DNA of 26,674 nt from a virus. Under the pieces are notes generated by a model. The model had not been told where the DNA came from, did no database searches, and was given only the letters and a program-made list of their open reading frames with translations. The stretch lies in IMG/VR virus record IMGVR_UViG_3300006922_000143, positions 1 to 26,674 of that record; one strand, given 5' to 3'. Below, piece after piece: positions 8,401 through 17,000 of the stretch. The number at the start of each line of letters is the position of its first letter. Position 1 is the first letter of the stretch. A program made the translations under genes and the position numbers.

Positions 8401-9940
8401 GTTACAGAATTTAAATAACAGACAAGCTATGGCAGTGCAAAACAGCATGAACAATGCTAACTTACAGTTAACTAACCTAAGTAACACTCAAGAGGCTGTA
8501 CTAGCACAGGCACAACTTAGAGCAGGTCTACAAAATATAACACTGGGTATTAGTGAGAACGTGGCACTAGCTAACGCTTCTAGATACGCAGAAGTAAATA
8601 ACTTGAACCTGACAAATAGACAGCAGATGTCTATACTAGAATCCACACAGAATCTAGAAGTAGAGATGGCTAACCTGTCTAACTCACAACAAACTGCGTT
8701 GTCTAATCTACAAGTAAAAGCATCCATGATGGGGCAAGTTCTTTCTAACGAGCAACAGATGGCTGTAATAGAAAGCACTCAAGCATTTGAAACAGAGATG
8801 CAAAACGCTACAAGTAAACAACAAGCGTTTATACAGGATGCTGTTGCTACAGCAGCTATGGAAGGTAGAGTTCTAGATAACAGACAACAAACATCTTTGT
8901 TTAATGTGTCTAATCAGTTAGCAGAAAGAGAAATAGAGTTAAACAACGAACAACAAACTAGAATGTTTAACATGACTAATAAGTTAAACATCGAAGTAGA
9001 AAACTTATCTGCACGTCAACAAACTGCTCTTGCAAATGCACAGATAGAAGCAGCTATGAAAGGTCAAGAGCTTACTAATAAACAACAAGTAAATATTATA
9101 AGATCAGAACGTATTGCAGAGATAGCCAATCTAAACTTCACAGCAGAGCAAACTCGTGCTATCAGAAACTCTGAGTTAGCACAAACAGTTGACTTAGCTA
9201 ACTTAGATAACAGACAAGCTAAACTTTTAGCTGACGTTGCTGCTTTAACACAAGTGGATGTGACTAACCTAAACAACAGACAACAAGCTGCAGCACAACA
9301 AGCTCAAGCATTTTTACAAATGGACATGTCTAATTTAGACAACGAACAACAAGCTACTATGTTTGAAGCACAATCACTTGTACAAAGTATATTTTCTGAC
9401 CAAGCCGCTGAGAACGCATCTTTACAATTTAATGCTGAGAGCGCCAATCAAGCGGAACAGTTTTTTGCAAGCTTAACTACACAAGTAGATCAATTTAATC
9501 TAGCACAAGAAAATGCTATGGAACAGTTTAATGCAGGTGAAGAAAATAGTATGACTAAGTTTCAGGCAGAGCTTGATACACAACGTGATATCTTCAACGC
9601 ACAAAATCAATTAGTGATAGCGCAAGCTAATGCTGTATGGAGACAAAGTATAGCGACAATAAACAATGCTGCAGATAATGAGGCTGCTATGCGTGAAGCT
9701 ATGGCTGCTAACAATCTTACAGCAGCAGGTATCGCTGAGTTATGGCAACAAGAAAGAGATCTCATGGAGTATGTTTGGAGAACAGCAGACAATGCTATGG
9801 ATAGAGAAAATAAATTAGCCCTACAAAACATAGCCTCTGATGGTGAAAAAAGTGGTGGTTTAGCGAGTGCTGCAGGTACGTTTTTGGGCGCTATAGTTAA
9901 TGGCATGGCAACGAGTAAAGTAGGCATATTTGCTACATAA
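5459..9940 (+). CDS. Giant virion-type protein with C-terminal 22-residue helical repeats (1493 aa)
   Basis: The ATG follows the previous stop with no gap. Four parts are visible: an N-terminal domain (~1-110), a long acidic and Thr-rich linker region (~200-460) with small DNA repeats, a mixed helical part (~430-900), and a conserved-looking segment (GTPAWAAGALRRVNEVMNAR, then GLGGSSM, at ~905-940). Residues 962-1423 then form 21 units of exactly 22 residues, usually starting N-L-x-N-x-Q-Q. A 70-residue tail rich in Ala and Gly ends it. No signal peptide or enzyme motif is seen. I recall similar Gln/Asn-rich repeat proteins in marine phages, annotated only as structural. An internal core, tape-like or fibrous role is inference. 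Confidence 0.6.
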   Translation: MAKFKGFNTQQTYQLLTELGYDGPARKEQMDAFVAATPSAGSMLGRYTEIAKQRVEGEPLSGIGMNEGGPVLTDVATGAQDDSAMITFPDGSKVRVQKGFAEAYLNHAKNTNVELNSRDDYNKFFTDMSAKSVDPYSIEAAVHKQGNDLTLKYRAEKQGKTVNQLQEESQQYNAENKLLKNVGTVSAAPKPEDFDNRINQIKIAQESGNPELASKLLVELQSEANIPDAVIQEAETAAGTTGTSTVGTEVTGAAAGTTGTSTVGTEVTGTTIKEDTHSTLKDASIGSNIGDKVVVDGIEYTKVAGEPGSGIESKMVKTGTSSGTGSGSTENYFNPNTNTYHFQGKEYTSAADYSEAVQNYRTSIGLPVDNDSAAVLDGRDIDVDTTVIDDTKEVEETGAIIDLTKKDEETDEEVDDTKVDDTKVDDTVIDDNLQSILDEAQKAYADAQKTLTDAQQAFNDLTDPSGLYTNSEEAYAGAFATDFNEGTDGKNKNLDQDKTWTKSTLQEYTNITKDSKVELTKPGKYYQISYPDLGISISTGHQNQQFAQGRLNILTAAVTANSNLVSAEEKERLTQEYNTAKTNLENAQSLIESTYADLLAAEERVKVTEIPSVAESLAKTISLPTSLVTDQDVYKITEKDGQLIDSETGQVLDADDVIVKLATKAGAIDTPENPREATYDAVTSQEKVKTALEDFASATGTPSDEALMKAETMSPQDLAQLGLSPETLDTIRQIPEVKRSLDSGELPTAEIFDSYVKSTTEQIEQQGDIEAAKFAGDTPKATAEVDYTLNPTQSAEASITKVADAAKFSEEASAEEKKSEFKPDVTAEETNVSASELVDVNEILNVEEIVVTGATLTALNEDSKGKAQTATFSQQLEAKFVLGEVSPQSTVEGQLEKLMASFDDGTPAWAAGALRRVNEVMNARGLGGSSMVGAAMIQAAMESAIPIAQADAATFAAMDMENVRNKQAVALSNAAAAQKFELQNLNNRQAMAVQNSMNNANLQLTNLSNTQEAVLAQAQLRAGLQNITLGISENVALANASRYAEVNNLNLTNRQQMSILESTQNLEVEMANLSNSQQTALSNLQVKASMMGQVLSNEQQMAVIESTQAFETEMQNATSKQQAFIQDAVATAAMEGRVLDNRQQTSLFNVSNQLAEREIELNNEQQTRMFNMTNKLNIEVENLSARQQTALANAQIEAAMKGQELTNKQQVNIIRSERIAEIANLNFTAEQTRAIRNSELAQTVDLANLDNRQAKLLADVAALTQVDVTNLNNRQQAAAQQAQAFLQMDMSNLDNEQQATMFEAQSLVQSIFSDQAAENASLQFNAESANQAEQFFASLTTQVDQFNLAQENAMEQFNAGEENSMTKFQAELDTQRDIFNAQNQLVIAQANAVWRQSIATINNAADNEAAMREAMAANNLTAAGIAELWQQERDLMEYVWRTADNAMDRENKLALQNIASDGEKSGGLASAAGTFLGAIVNGMATSKVGIFAT
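6165..6264 (+). repeat. 51-base direct tandem repeat in frame, two nearly perfect copies
   Basis: Two copies with a 51-base period encode AAGTTGTSTVGTEVTG twice inside the linker of the 1493-aa protein. Copies are near-identical at DNA level, so the duplication is recent or kept uniform by slippage or recombination. Confidence 0.9.
6698..6740 (+). repeat. 15-base tandem repeat (VDDTK), about three copies
   Basis: The unit GTAGACGATACAAAG occurs twice perfectly, followed by a third copy that changes after GTAGACGATACA. It encodes VDDTK-VDDTK-VDDTV in an acidic linker of the 1493-aa protein. Period 15 keeps the frame. Confidence 0.9.
8342..9727 (+). repeat. 21 tandem 22-residue protein repeats (66-base period)
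   Basis: Residues 962-1423 of the 1493-aa protein divide without gaps into 21 blocks of 22 residues. Most begin with N or E or V, then L, a polar residue, N, a charged residue and QQ (NLNNRQQ, VLDNRQQ, ELTNKQQ, NLDNEQQ). The last five blocks diverge toward Phe and Asn (QFN, QFNAG). DNA copies are strongly diverged, so this is an old protein-level repeat. Twenty-two residues equal two hendecads, consistent with a long helical bundle. Confidence 0.85.
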
Positions 9941-9964
9941 TAGCATTAATAGAGGATTATTGTA

Positions 9965-11269
9965 ATGGAAGACAACTTTGAGAACTTTGTAGCAAACGTA
10001 ATAAGAAATAACTTTGCACAAATAGATGAAGAAGCTCTTGATGCCAGAGAACAAAAAGGTCTTGGTCAAAGGTCTATAGCCAACAAGCCAATAAAACAAG
10101 AAGAGTTGCCGCCAGCCAAAACACCAGTGTCTACTGCAACTCGTGTTTTAAATGATATGTCTGATCCATTATACTATCAGCCTGATGAGTTTCCTACTCA
10201 GGAGGTCCGTGTAGACAGAGCACCTAGATTTAGCAACGTAAATAGATCTACTGTGTTAGATATACTGAGTGCTAACCGTGACGGTCTAGAGAAGCAAGGC
10301 ATAATAAAAATGCCTATGGGTATGATGCGTAAAGCTGATCCCACATTAGACATAGACAGTTTACAAAGTAGACTGCTAGATAAGTTGGATTTAAGACCGC
10401 CAGAGGGCAGTGTACAAGATATCCAATACGGACTTGACTCACAAAAACTAGGAGAGGTTAGAGATGAGGTTGAAAGTGTTGATGTTGATAGTGACCGCAT
10501 TAATATTGATGAGGTGCGGCTTGATCCTATACCAGAAGGAGGGCTGGGTAGCCCTAGAATAGCCGTAAAAACAGGAACAACCGTAAAAGATGCACAGCAA
10601 ACTTTAACTGATTTAGGGTACAAGCCACAGGGTGTAGATGGCATACTAGGTAAGGGTTCAGCAAGAGCTATAAGAAAGTTACAAAAGGCTTCTGATTTAC
10701 CTATAACAGGTGAGCTAACTGCGGAAGTAATAGCCTTACTTAACTCAGGTAATGCTCCTGCATATTTTGATCCACCTAAACCTGATGCCAAAGTAGAAAA
10801 TATTCCAGAAAGTTTATTTAATACATTTAGAGAGACTATAGCACAAAAGGAAAGTTCAGATCGTTATAACATTAGAGGAGGAGCAAATAAACATTATGAC
10901 GGTAGGTATCAAATGGGCGAGGTTGCTAAATTGGATGCAGCAAGAATATTGGGCATAACTTTAAAACACGATGCTAAATCACGAAAGGCTTTTAGAAAAG
11001 ACAAGGATCTACAAGATAGAGCATTTAAAGCGTATACTACAGCAAATCACATAGCCTTAACAAAGAACTCTCAGGAGTATAGAGATATGTCTATGAAAGA
11101 AAAGCTTGGAGTTTTAGGTTATGCACATAATCAAGGAGCAGTTTCTGCAGAAGAGTGGTTGTATACAGGTGTATCAGGAGCAGACTCTTTCGGAACTAAA
11201 GGTGATGAGTATACACGTCTAGTAAGAGATGCTTTTTCAGAAGAATCGCCTAGCGATACTCCAAATTAA
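9965..11269 (+). CDS. Peptidoglycan-binding and lysozyme-like virion protein (434 aa)
   Basis: The ATG has AGAGGA about eight bases upstream. Residues 1-200 are unrecognised and polar. Residues ~203-262 match a PG_binding_1-type domain (VKDAQQTLTDLGY, GVDGILGKGSARAIRKLQK). Residues ~283-425 look like a lytic transglycosylase or lysozyme fold: E296 in AQKESSDRYN is the likely catalytic acid, YDGRYQMG (311-318) takes the place of the GLMQ-type motif, and AHNQGA (387-392) that of the AYNAG motif. It has no signal peptide. It would cut host peptidoglycan, either during genome entry as a virion enzyme or at lysis. Location among virion-type genes favours entry, but the adjacent holin-like gene leaves lysis open. 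Confidence 0.75.
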   Translation: MEDNFENFVANVIRNNFAQIDEEALDAREQKGLGQRSIANKPIKQEELPPAKTPVSTATRVLNDMSDPLYYQPDEFPTQEVRVDRAPRFSNVNRSTVLDILSANRDGLEKQGIIKMPMGMMRKADPTLDIDSLQSRLLDKLDLRPPEGSVQDIQYGLDSQKLGEVRDEVESVDVDSDRINIDEVRLDPIPEGGLGSPRIAVKTGTTVKDAQQTLTDLGYKPQGVDGILGKGSARAIRKLQKASDLPITGELTAEVIALLNSGNAPAYFDPPKPDAKVENIPESLFNTFRETIAQKESSDRYNIRGGANKHYDGRYQMGEVAKLDAARILGITLKHDAKSRKAFRKDKDLQDRAFKAYTTANHIALTKNSQEYRDMSMKEKLGVLGYAHNQGAVSAEEWLYTGVSGADSFGTKGDEYTRLVRDAFSEESPSDTPN

Positions 11270-11285
11270 TCAAGGAACATAACTA

Positions 11286-11729
11286 ATGTTTGGCCTACCC
11301 CTAGAACTAATCACTATGCTGTTCTCCACTATACTAGGTGGAGTGATGTCTATATGGGGGCAGTCCATAAAGGCTAAAGAAGCTAACAACAAAATGCTTA
11401 TGGAACGTGCCAACTTCAGGAAGCAAGCTGTAGATGAAGCACGTAACGCTGGCAAGGATGACAAGCACTTTGCTTGGACTAGAAGATTAATAGCTTTATC
11501 TGCAGTGTTTAGCATTATTGTCTTGCCAAAGCTAGTCGCAGTATGGTATCCTGAAGTAAGTGTATATGTAGGATATACAGAAGCAACTGGTGGTTTTTGG
11601 AACTGGATGTTTGGACCTGATGACGCTATACAATGGAAGATGGCTAAAGGCTTTGTAATTACACCACTAGATACACACATAGTATCTGCCATAGTAGGAC
11701 TATACTTTGGCGCTGGATTTACTAAATAG
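11286..11729 (+). CDS. Three-helix membrane protein, holin-like (147 aa)
   Basis: The ATG is preceded by AAGGA about eight bases away. Three hydrophobic helices are visible at ~4-24, 67-88 and 126-145. Between the first two lies a charged helical loop (KAKEANNKMLMERANFRKQA). Small size, three helices and position directly after the lysozyme-like gene fit a holin that would permeabilise the inner membrane. I recall similar proteins in marine phages with the same MFGLPxExIT start and ITPLDTHxxSAIVGLYFG end, often unnamed. Holin activity is inferred from topology and context only. An alternative is a membrane partner of the virion injection proteins. Confidence 0.55.
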   Translation: MFGLPLELITMLFSTILGGVMSIWGQSIKAKEANNKMLMERANFRKQAVDEARNAGKDDKHFAWTRRLIALSAVFSIIVLPKLVAVWYPEVSVYVGYTEATGGFWNWMFGPDDAIQWKMAKGFVITPLDTHIVSAIVGLYFGAGFTK

Positions 11730-11738
11730 GAAAACAAA

Positions 11739-12329
11739 ATGGAAGAAGTAAACTTTGGAGCACCAATACCAGGACAGTCGTTAACCACAACGCCTAAAGA
11801 AAGACCGTGGGAACGCCCTTCTGAAACAAGCACAGTAGATCAAGCATTAGGATACTACTTTACAAACTTTCGTGATCCAGAAATAATAGATGATATAATG
11901 ACTGTAGTTGACATGGGCATACCTCTACAGCCTATTGTTAAAACATTGTACATGTCTTCTGTTATGAACGGTATACACAATTTAGATGTAGGGTTAGTGG
12001 TTGCTCCTGTGCTAACAGAGTTTCTAGCGGCTGTAGCAAAAACATACGAGATAGATTTCAAATACAGTGCAGTAGATCCGCAAGAACAGCAAAAAGAAAA
12101 AGAACAGAAAAAAGTAGAGATGATGCTTAGAGCAGCAATTGATAGGGGTATTGAAGCAGGTGGAGAAGATGATAAAGGTGTTCAGTTACTAAAGGACATG
12201 GCAGCTTCACTTGAAGAACAAGGTGCTACAGAAGTAGAAACAAAAGAGGATACTGTAGATGCACCGCCAGAGCCAGTAGAACTACAGGCCGTAGAGAAAA
12301 AAGGCTTAATGGCTAGGGAGGACATGTAA
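11739..12329 (+). CDS. Conserved virion-type protein (196 aa)
   Basis: The start has AGGA seven bases upstream. It opens with PIPGQSLTTTPKERPWERP, followed by a helical domain including VDMGIPLQPIVKTLYMSSV and LDVGLVVAPVLTEFLAA, then a Lys/Glu-rich coiled segment (~115-135) and an acidic tail. I recall this opening and middle from virion proteins of unknown function in marine phages, including cyanophages. The hydrophobic stretches are helical-bundle-like rather than clear membrane segments. It lies between the holin-like gene and two larger structural candidates, with one base between its stop and the next start. Function is unknown. Confidence 0.6.
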   Translation: MEEVNFGAPIPGQSLTTTPKERPWERPSETSTVDQALGYYFTNFRDPEIIDDIMTVVDMGIPLQPIVKTLYMSSVMNGIHNLDVGLVVAPVLTEFLAAVAKTYEIDFKYSAVDPQEQQKEKEQKKVEMMLRAAIDRGIEAGGEDDKGVQLLKDMAASLEEQGATEVETKEDTVDAPPEPVELQAVEKKGLMAREDM

Positions 12330-12330
12330 G

Positions 12331-14070
12331 ATGGCATTTGATTGGAACTCATTTACAACAAACTTTCTTAACACTATAAGCACAGGTATAAATCAAAGAG
12401 TTGAAGCACAGAAAGATGAAAAAGATTTACTAGATGAAGAGTACAAACAGGCTCAAGTAGTATTTAAGAATAGAAAAAAATTAGTAAACAACGGTATCAT
12501 GTTAGCTGGACAGGCACGTAACTTAGGTGCAAGTCCTCAACAAATAAAAGCTGCTATATCTTCAGGTGAAAATGGACTGCCTAACTTTGTAAAAGGCTTA
12601 ACTAAGTACAGTGCTGCAAAAGGTGGCGGTACTTTAAGTTTCTCAGAGGTAGACACTTTAGTTGAAGGTGCAGAACTATTTGAAGAGGGAGATGTAAAAG
12701 AATTTTTAGAGCGTTCATATGGTCTATTAGCTAACGAACAAGATATGTCTGTTCCTACTGACGAAAGAACAACGTTTCAAAAACTACTTGCTGTTGATCC
12801 TAAGAAAGCTGCAAGAGTAGGGTATGATCCAAATAGGATGAGCATGATAGAATTAGCTAGACAGGATGCTTATGATAGCCTAGCTTCCGACAGAGCCTCT
12901 GTATACTTGACTGTGGATCAGGCTACAGCAAATGTATATGATCCTGTAGATACATACGATAAATATTTAAGACAAAAAGAATCAGCCCTTTCAGATCTTA
13001 GAAAGACAGAGCTTTACAAAAAATCTTTAGGTGAAGGTGAGCAACAAGGACTAGAAGATAAAGCAGAGTTAATGGTTGTAAAGAAGTTCTATAAACTTTA
13101 TGGAGATGACTTTTTATCTGATATTCAATCCATGTCTAAAAATCCTCTTATAGAAGGTTTAGTGGCACAGGCAGAAGCAGACGAAAAAGATGATCTTAAA
13201 AAATCTGTTCTGTCATCTAAGCTAAAAAGTGCGATAGCAGCAGATCAAGGAAATACTATTACTGAAGTAAAAGATGGTACAACATTAAAATACAATGTGG
13301 ATGCAAATGGTAAATTGATAGGTAATATCTTTTTTAGTAGAATTAAAGCAGACGGTACTATGATCAACGAAGAATTAGATTCAGAAGATACCTCTGTTTT
13401 GGAGACTCTAAAGAAACGAGGGTTTAACTTTGACACAATGTATGAAGATGATGGGACTATAGATGCTGCTATTAGGGCTATTCCAGAGCCTAGTTTTTTA
13501 TTCCCTGGTCAAGAAATAACTGAAGAGGTGTTACCACCAGCAGAACTTGGTGGTCAAATGGCCCCACAAGCAGATGAGCGTAGAGATGCTGATCCTGAAA
13601 TAGAAATACCAGAAACTAAAGTAGACCCTAAAGATACGCCAAGTTTATTTGATGACATAGGACAGTTCTTTCGTGAGGGAGGGCTTTCTGGAAGAGCAGA
13701 GAAAAGAAGAAGAGAAGAAAAGGAACAGGAAGAAGCTAAACCTAAGATCACAGTTTATTCAACACAGAATTTAGGAGGTCAGAGTTTTAGTGTAACACCT
13801 GATGGAAAAGTATACATAAATGATGCTGAGACAGGAGATCCAAAATCAGAGGTAACAGATAGTGCTGTAACTGAATCTGTTTTAAATCAGAGTAAAGAAA
13901 GAACTACTTTAGTTATTAACACATTTGTAAAAGATGCCAGAGATAAGGGCATACTAAATGATAAAGATAAGTTACTAGCTTATTGGAACAGATTTTCTGG
14001 TAAGAATAGACTATCCCCTTATATAACTAAAACAGTTATAGATGAATTAATTAAACAGTTGGAGTTGTAA
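12331..14070 (+). CDS. Virion-type coiled-coil protein (579 aa)
   Basis: The ATG is eight bases after a strong AGGGAGGA (12315-12322). The N-terminus (MAFDWNSFTTNFLNT, then charged helices to ~60) predicts a coiled coil, followed by helical sequence to ~300. Residues ~310-370 look like a small beta domain (TEVKDGTTLKYNVDANGKLIG). An acidic, proline-rich linker (~385-440) contains PSLFDDIGQFFREGG. A basic-acidic helix (GRAEKRRREEKEQEEAKPK) and a C-terminal helical domain end it. No catalytic motif or membrane helix was found. It ends TAATG, coupled to the 1225-aa gene. An internal or injected virion role is inferred only from place. Confidence 0.55.
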   Translation: MAFDWNSFTTNFLNTISTGINQRVEAQKDEKDLLDEEYKQAQVVFKNRKKLVNNGIMLAGQARNLGASPQQIKAAISSGENGLPNFVKGLTKYSAAKGGGTLSFSEVDTLVEGAELFEEGDVKEFLERSYGLLANEQDMSVPTDERTTFQKLLAVDPKKAARVGYDPNRMSMIELARQDAYDSLASDRASVYLTVDQATANVYDPVDTYDKYLRQKESALSDLRKTELYKKSLGEGEQQGLEDKAELMVVKKFYKLYGDDFLSDIQSMSKNPLIEGLVAQAEADEKDDLKKSVLSSKLKSAIAADQGNTITEVKDGTTLKYNVDANGKLIGNIFFSRIKADGTMINEELDSEDTSVLETLKKRGFNFDTMYEDDGTIDAAIRAIPEPSFLFPGQEITEEVLPPAELGGQMAPQADERRDADPEIEIPETKVDPKDTPSLFDDIGQFFREGGLSGRAEKRRREEKEQEEAKPKITVYSTQNLGGQSFSVTPDGKVYINDAETGDPKSEVTDSAVTESVLNQSKERTTLVINTFVKDARDKGILNDKDKLLAYWNRFSGKNRLSPYITKTVIDELIKQLEL

Positions 14071-17000
14071 TGTCAGAAGTTTATAAAGGCAATATAGATG
14101 ATTTGTTTGACGATAGTTATGGCACAGCTTTAACTGTATCGCCTAAGAAAAAGTTCACAGGTTCTGTAGATGCTTTGTTTGATGATGATTATGATTCAGA
14201 AGAGGATCAGTTATTCGATACCACAGCCCCTGATAAAGTTCTTAAAATAAAAGATTTACATACACGCAGTAATCTAAATACCATACGTGAGTACATGTCT
14301 AGAAATAAAGGCGAAGACTATCGTACTATGGAGGATGACAATAAGCTAGTCAATGATTTTGTAGACCATATGCGCTGGTTTAATGCAAACACCTTATCAA
14401 CAGCAGGTGAGGTACAGTTTGTACGTAAGGGTAGTGAAGCAGACAAAGCTGCTGCTGCAGATGCGTATAGATTGTATGATAGTTTAGGTAACTTATTTAA
14501 CAGAGGCGAAACTCTTTCTGGTAAAATAGATGGTATAAAAGATTATGTCTTTGCTGCAGCAGCAGACCCATCCAACTACTTAGGTCTTCTTACTGGTGGT
14601 GTAGGTAGGGCTGCTACTTTAGGTGTAACTACAGCTAGTAAGAAAGCAATAAAAGAAGCTAGTAAGAGAGCCTACAAAGAGGCTATCAAAAAAGGAGCTA
14701 ACTCAAAAGAAGTTAAGAAAGCAGTAAAAAAAGCACAAGATGATTTAATAGGTAAAATAGGTAAAGGTGCAGCTAGAACTAAAGCAGGTAAACTAGCACT
14801 AGATCAGTCTGCAATTAATATTAGGTCTGAGTGGTATCGTAAGCTTGGGTATGAATCATTAAAAGACTTTAATCAAAATAGACTTAAAAAAGGAAAAGTA
14901 TTTGAGCTAGGTGCAACCTTTGGGGCAGACGCTACAGTTGCAGCCTTTCAAGACATAGCAATACAGGACATATACTTAGATGTAAACGTAGATGATTCTG
15001 TAGATACAATAAATAAAAAACAAGTATTACTTAGTACCATGTTAGGTGGTGCAGTTGCTCCTGCTTTTTCATTAGTAGGTAGTGGAGCAAGAGGACTAGT
15101 TGGCAAGACTAGTTTAGCAGATGCCCAAAAAGAGATGGCTATGCGTAAGTTTACTAAAAAAGGTTTAGTGGATGCAGATGTAGGATTTGAGGCTAGTAAA
15201 GTAATACGACAGGGATATAAGTCATGGGCTAAGAAAGTAGAAGCTGGTAAAGAAATCCGTGGTAATCAAATGATGCCAGAAGGTTTATTAGGTGAGATAC
15301 TTTTAGGGCCAGATAAAGAAACAGGTCTTGTAGGGCTATTGCGAAAAAAAGGTATAACGGTAAACAAAGATACTTTTATATCAGATTTTTTAACAGATGT
15401 AATACGTGTCATGCCTGACAAGGAATTTGTTGCCATGTCAAAAGACTTTGAGAAAGCTACAGGTATACACTTAGGAGATGCAGCAGCAGCTAAAGTAAAA
15501 CTTAGTGATGTGATAGCGTCTTACTCTAGTGGTTTAGGTAGAGAACTTTCGGTATTTGCTCAAGCGAAGAACAAACTAAACGCTGGTGTTGTTATGGGTA
15601 ATGACATAATTAATCAAGCGTTAGAGCGTAAAGAGATACGAGATGCCCTAGAGGATGGACTGCCAGGTTATCTGTCAAAAGAAAAACAACCGAAGCAACT
15701 TATGTATCTACAAAACGTGTGGCGTAGAACTCTTGTGTCATCTGTGCCTACAACTGCAGCTAATATATTTGGCTGGTCACAGTATTACTTAGGACAGTCT
15801 GTGGCTGATGCTTTAAACGGTGGTATGTTCTACGCTTACGGTATGTTAAGAGGCAACACAGAGGCAGGAAGAGAAGCAAGAAGAATAGGTAAGGTATACG
15901 CACAAATACAAGGAGACAAGTTTAGAAACTTACTTGATCCTTTTACTACGCATGATGCTTACATAAAGTTCTTAGATGAAAATAAAGAAGTAAAAAGCTT
16001 GCTGCACGAGACAGTGGGGGGAACTGGTGTAGAAATATCAGCAGATAAGTTTGATATGAATCCAAACAACAAGGTATATAGAACTATAGAGGGTTTTGTT
16101 GATGCATCTACCAAGTTAACAGGCGTTAGAGCACAGGATACCTTCACTAAATCTCAGATGTTTATGACAGAGCTAGACAAACAGCTTAGAATAAAAAACA
16201 ATGTAACTCTTGCTGATGCAATGCGTACAAACAACCTTAACGCAATAGACGAAGATGTAATGGGGCTTGCACTAGACAGTACAATGAAGAGTGTTTTCTC
16301 AAAAGACTACACGACTGTAGAGCAAGCGCCTGTTATTAGAACCACAGCTAAATTTGTAGAAAGTATATCCAACTTGCCTGTGTTAGGTTCTGTGTTACCG
16401 TTTGGTAGATTCTTCAATAACACTGTAGCCACTGTCTATCAGGTTGGTCCTGCAGGATTAATATCACCTACTGCTGCTATCATGCGAGGTAAAGCAGACA
16501 TAAAAACTATGGAGGCTTTTAGTCGTGCGGCTGTGGGTACTACAGGTTTAGTGCTAGCTGCTCGTATGGATCAAGAGAGACAAGACAGAGGGTTAGAGTC
16601 TACACAATTAGATGTTGGGGGTGGCACAGTTATCGACACGAAGAACGCCTTTCCTATGTCAGAGTTCTTAGCTATGGGTAGATTGTTTAACCAGTTATCT
16701 AGGCAAGGAACACTTGGACCTTTAGGTAAAGCTGCTGATCCTAGCCCTGTGAAGGACGGTGTGTTGCCTTACTATGCAACAAGTACACCAGAGGCAATAG
16801 AGGATAGTCTCGTTCAACTAGGTGTAGGTCAGTTTGCTAAAGACATACAGTTTGGTAACGATATGTATAGAATCCTTAACATGATGTTTGATGAAACTAA
16901 CGGAGAAGCTGGTGCAGCAGAACTACAAAGACGTGCAGGTAGTTTCTTAGCTGGATTTACTAGACCCTTTCAGACAATAGACAGGGCTGTAGGTTTTGTT

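Noticed and set aside
10198-11833. Long open frames on the minus strand opposite the lysozyme-like and holin-like genes (10198-10791, 11270-11833)
   Set aside because: They are antisense to well-supported genes, rich in Ser/Leu/Ile, and lack motifs or ribosome-binding sites of note.
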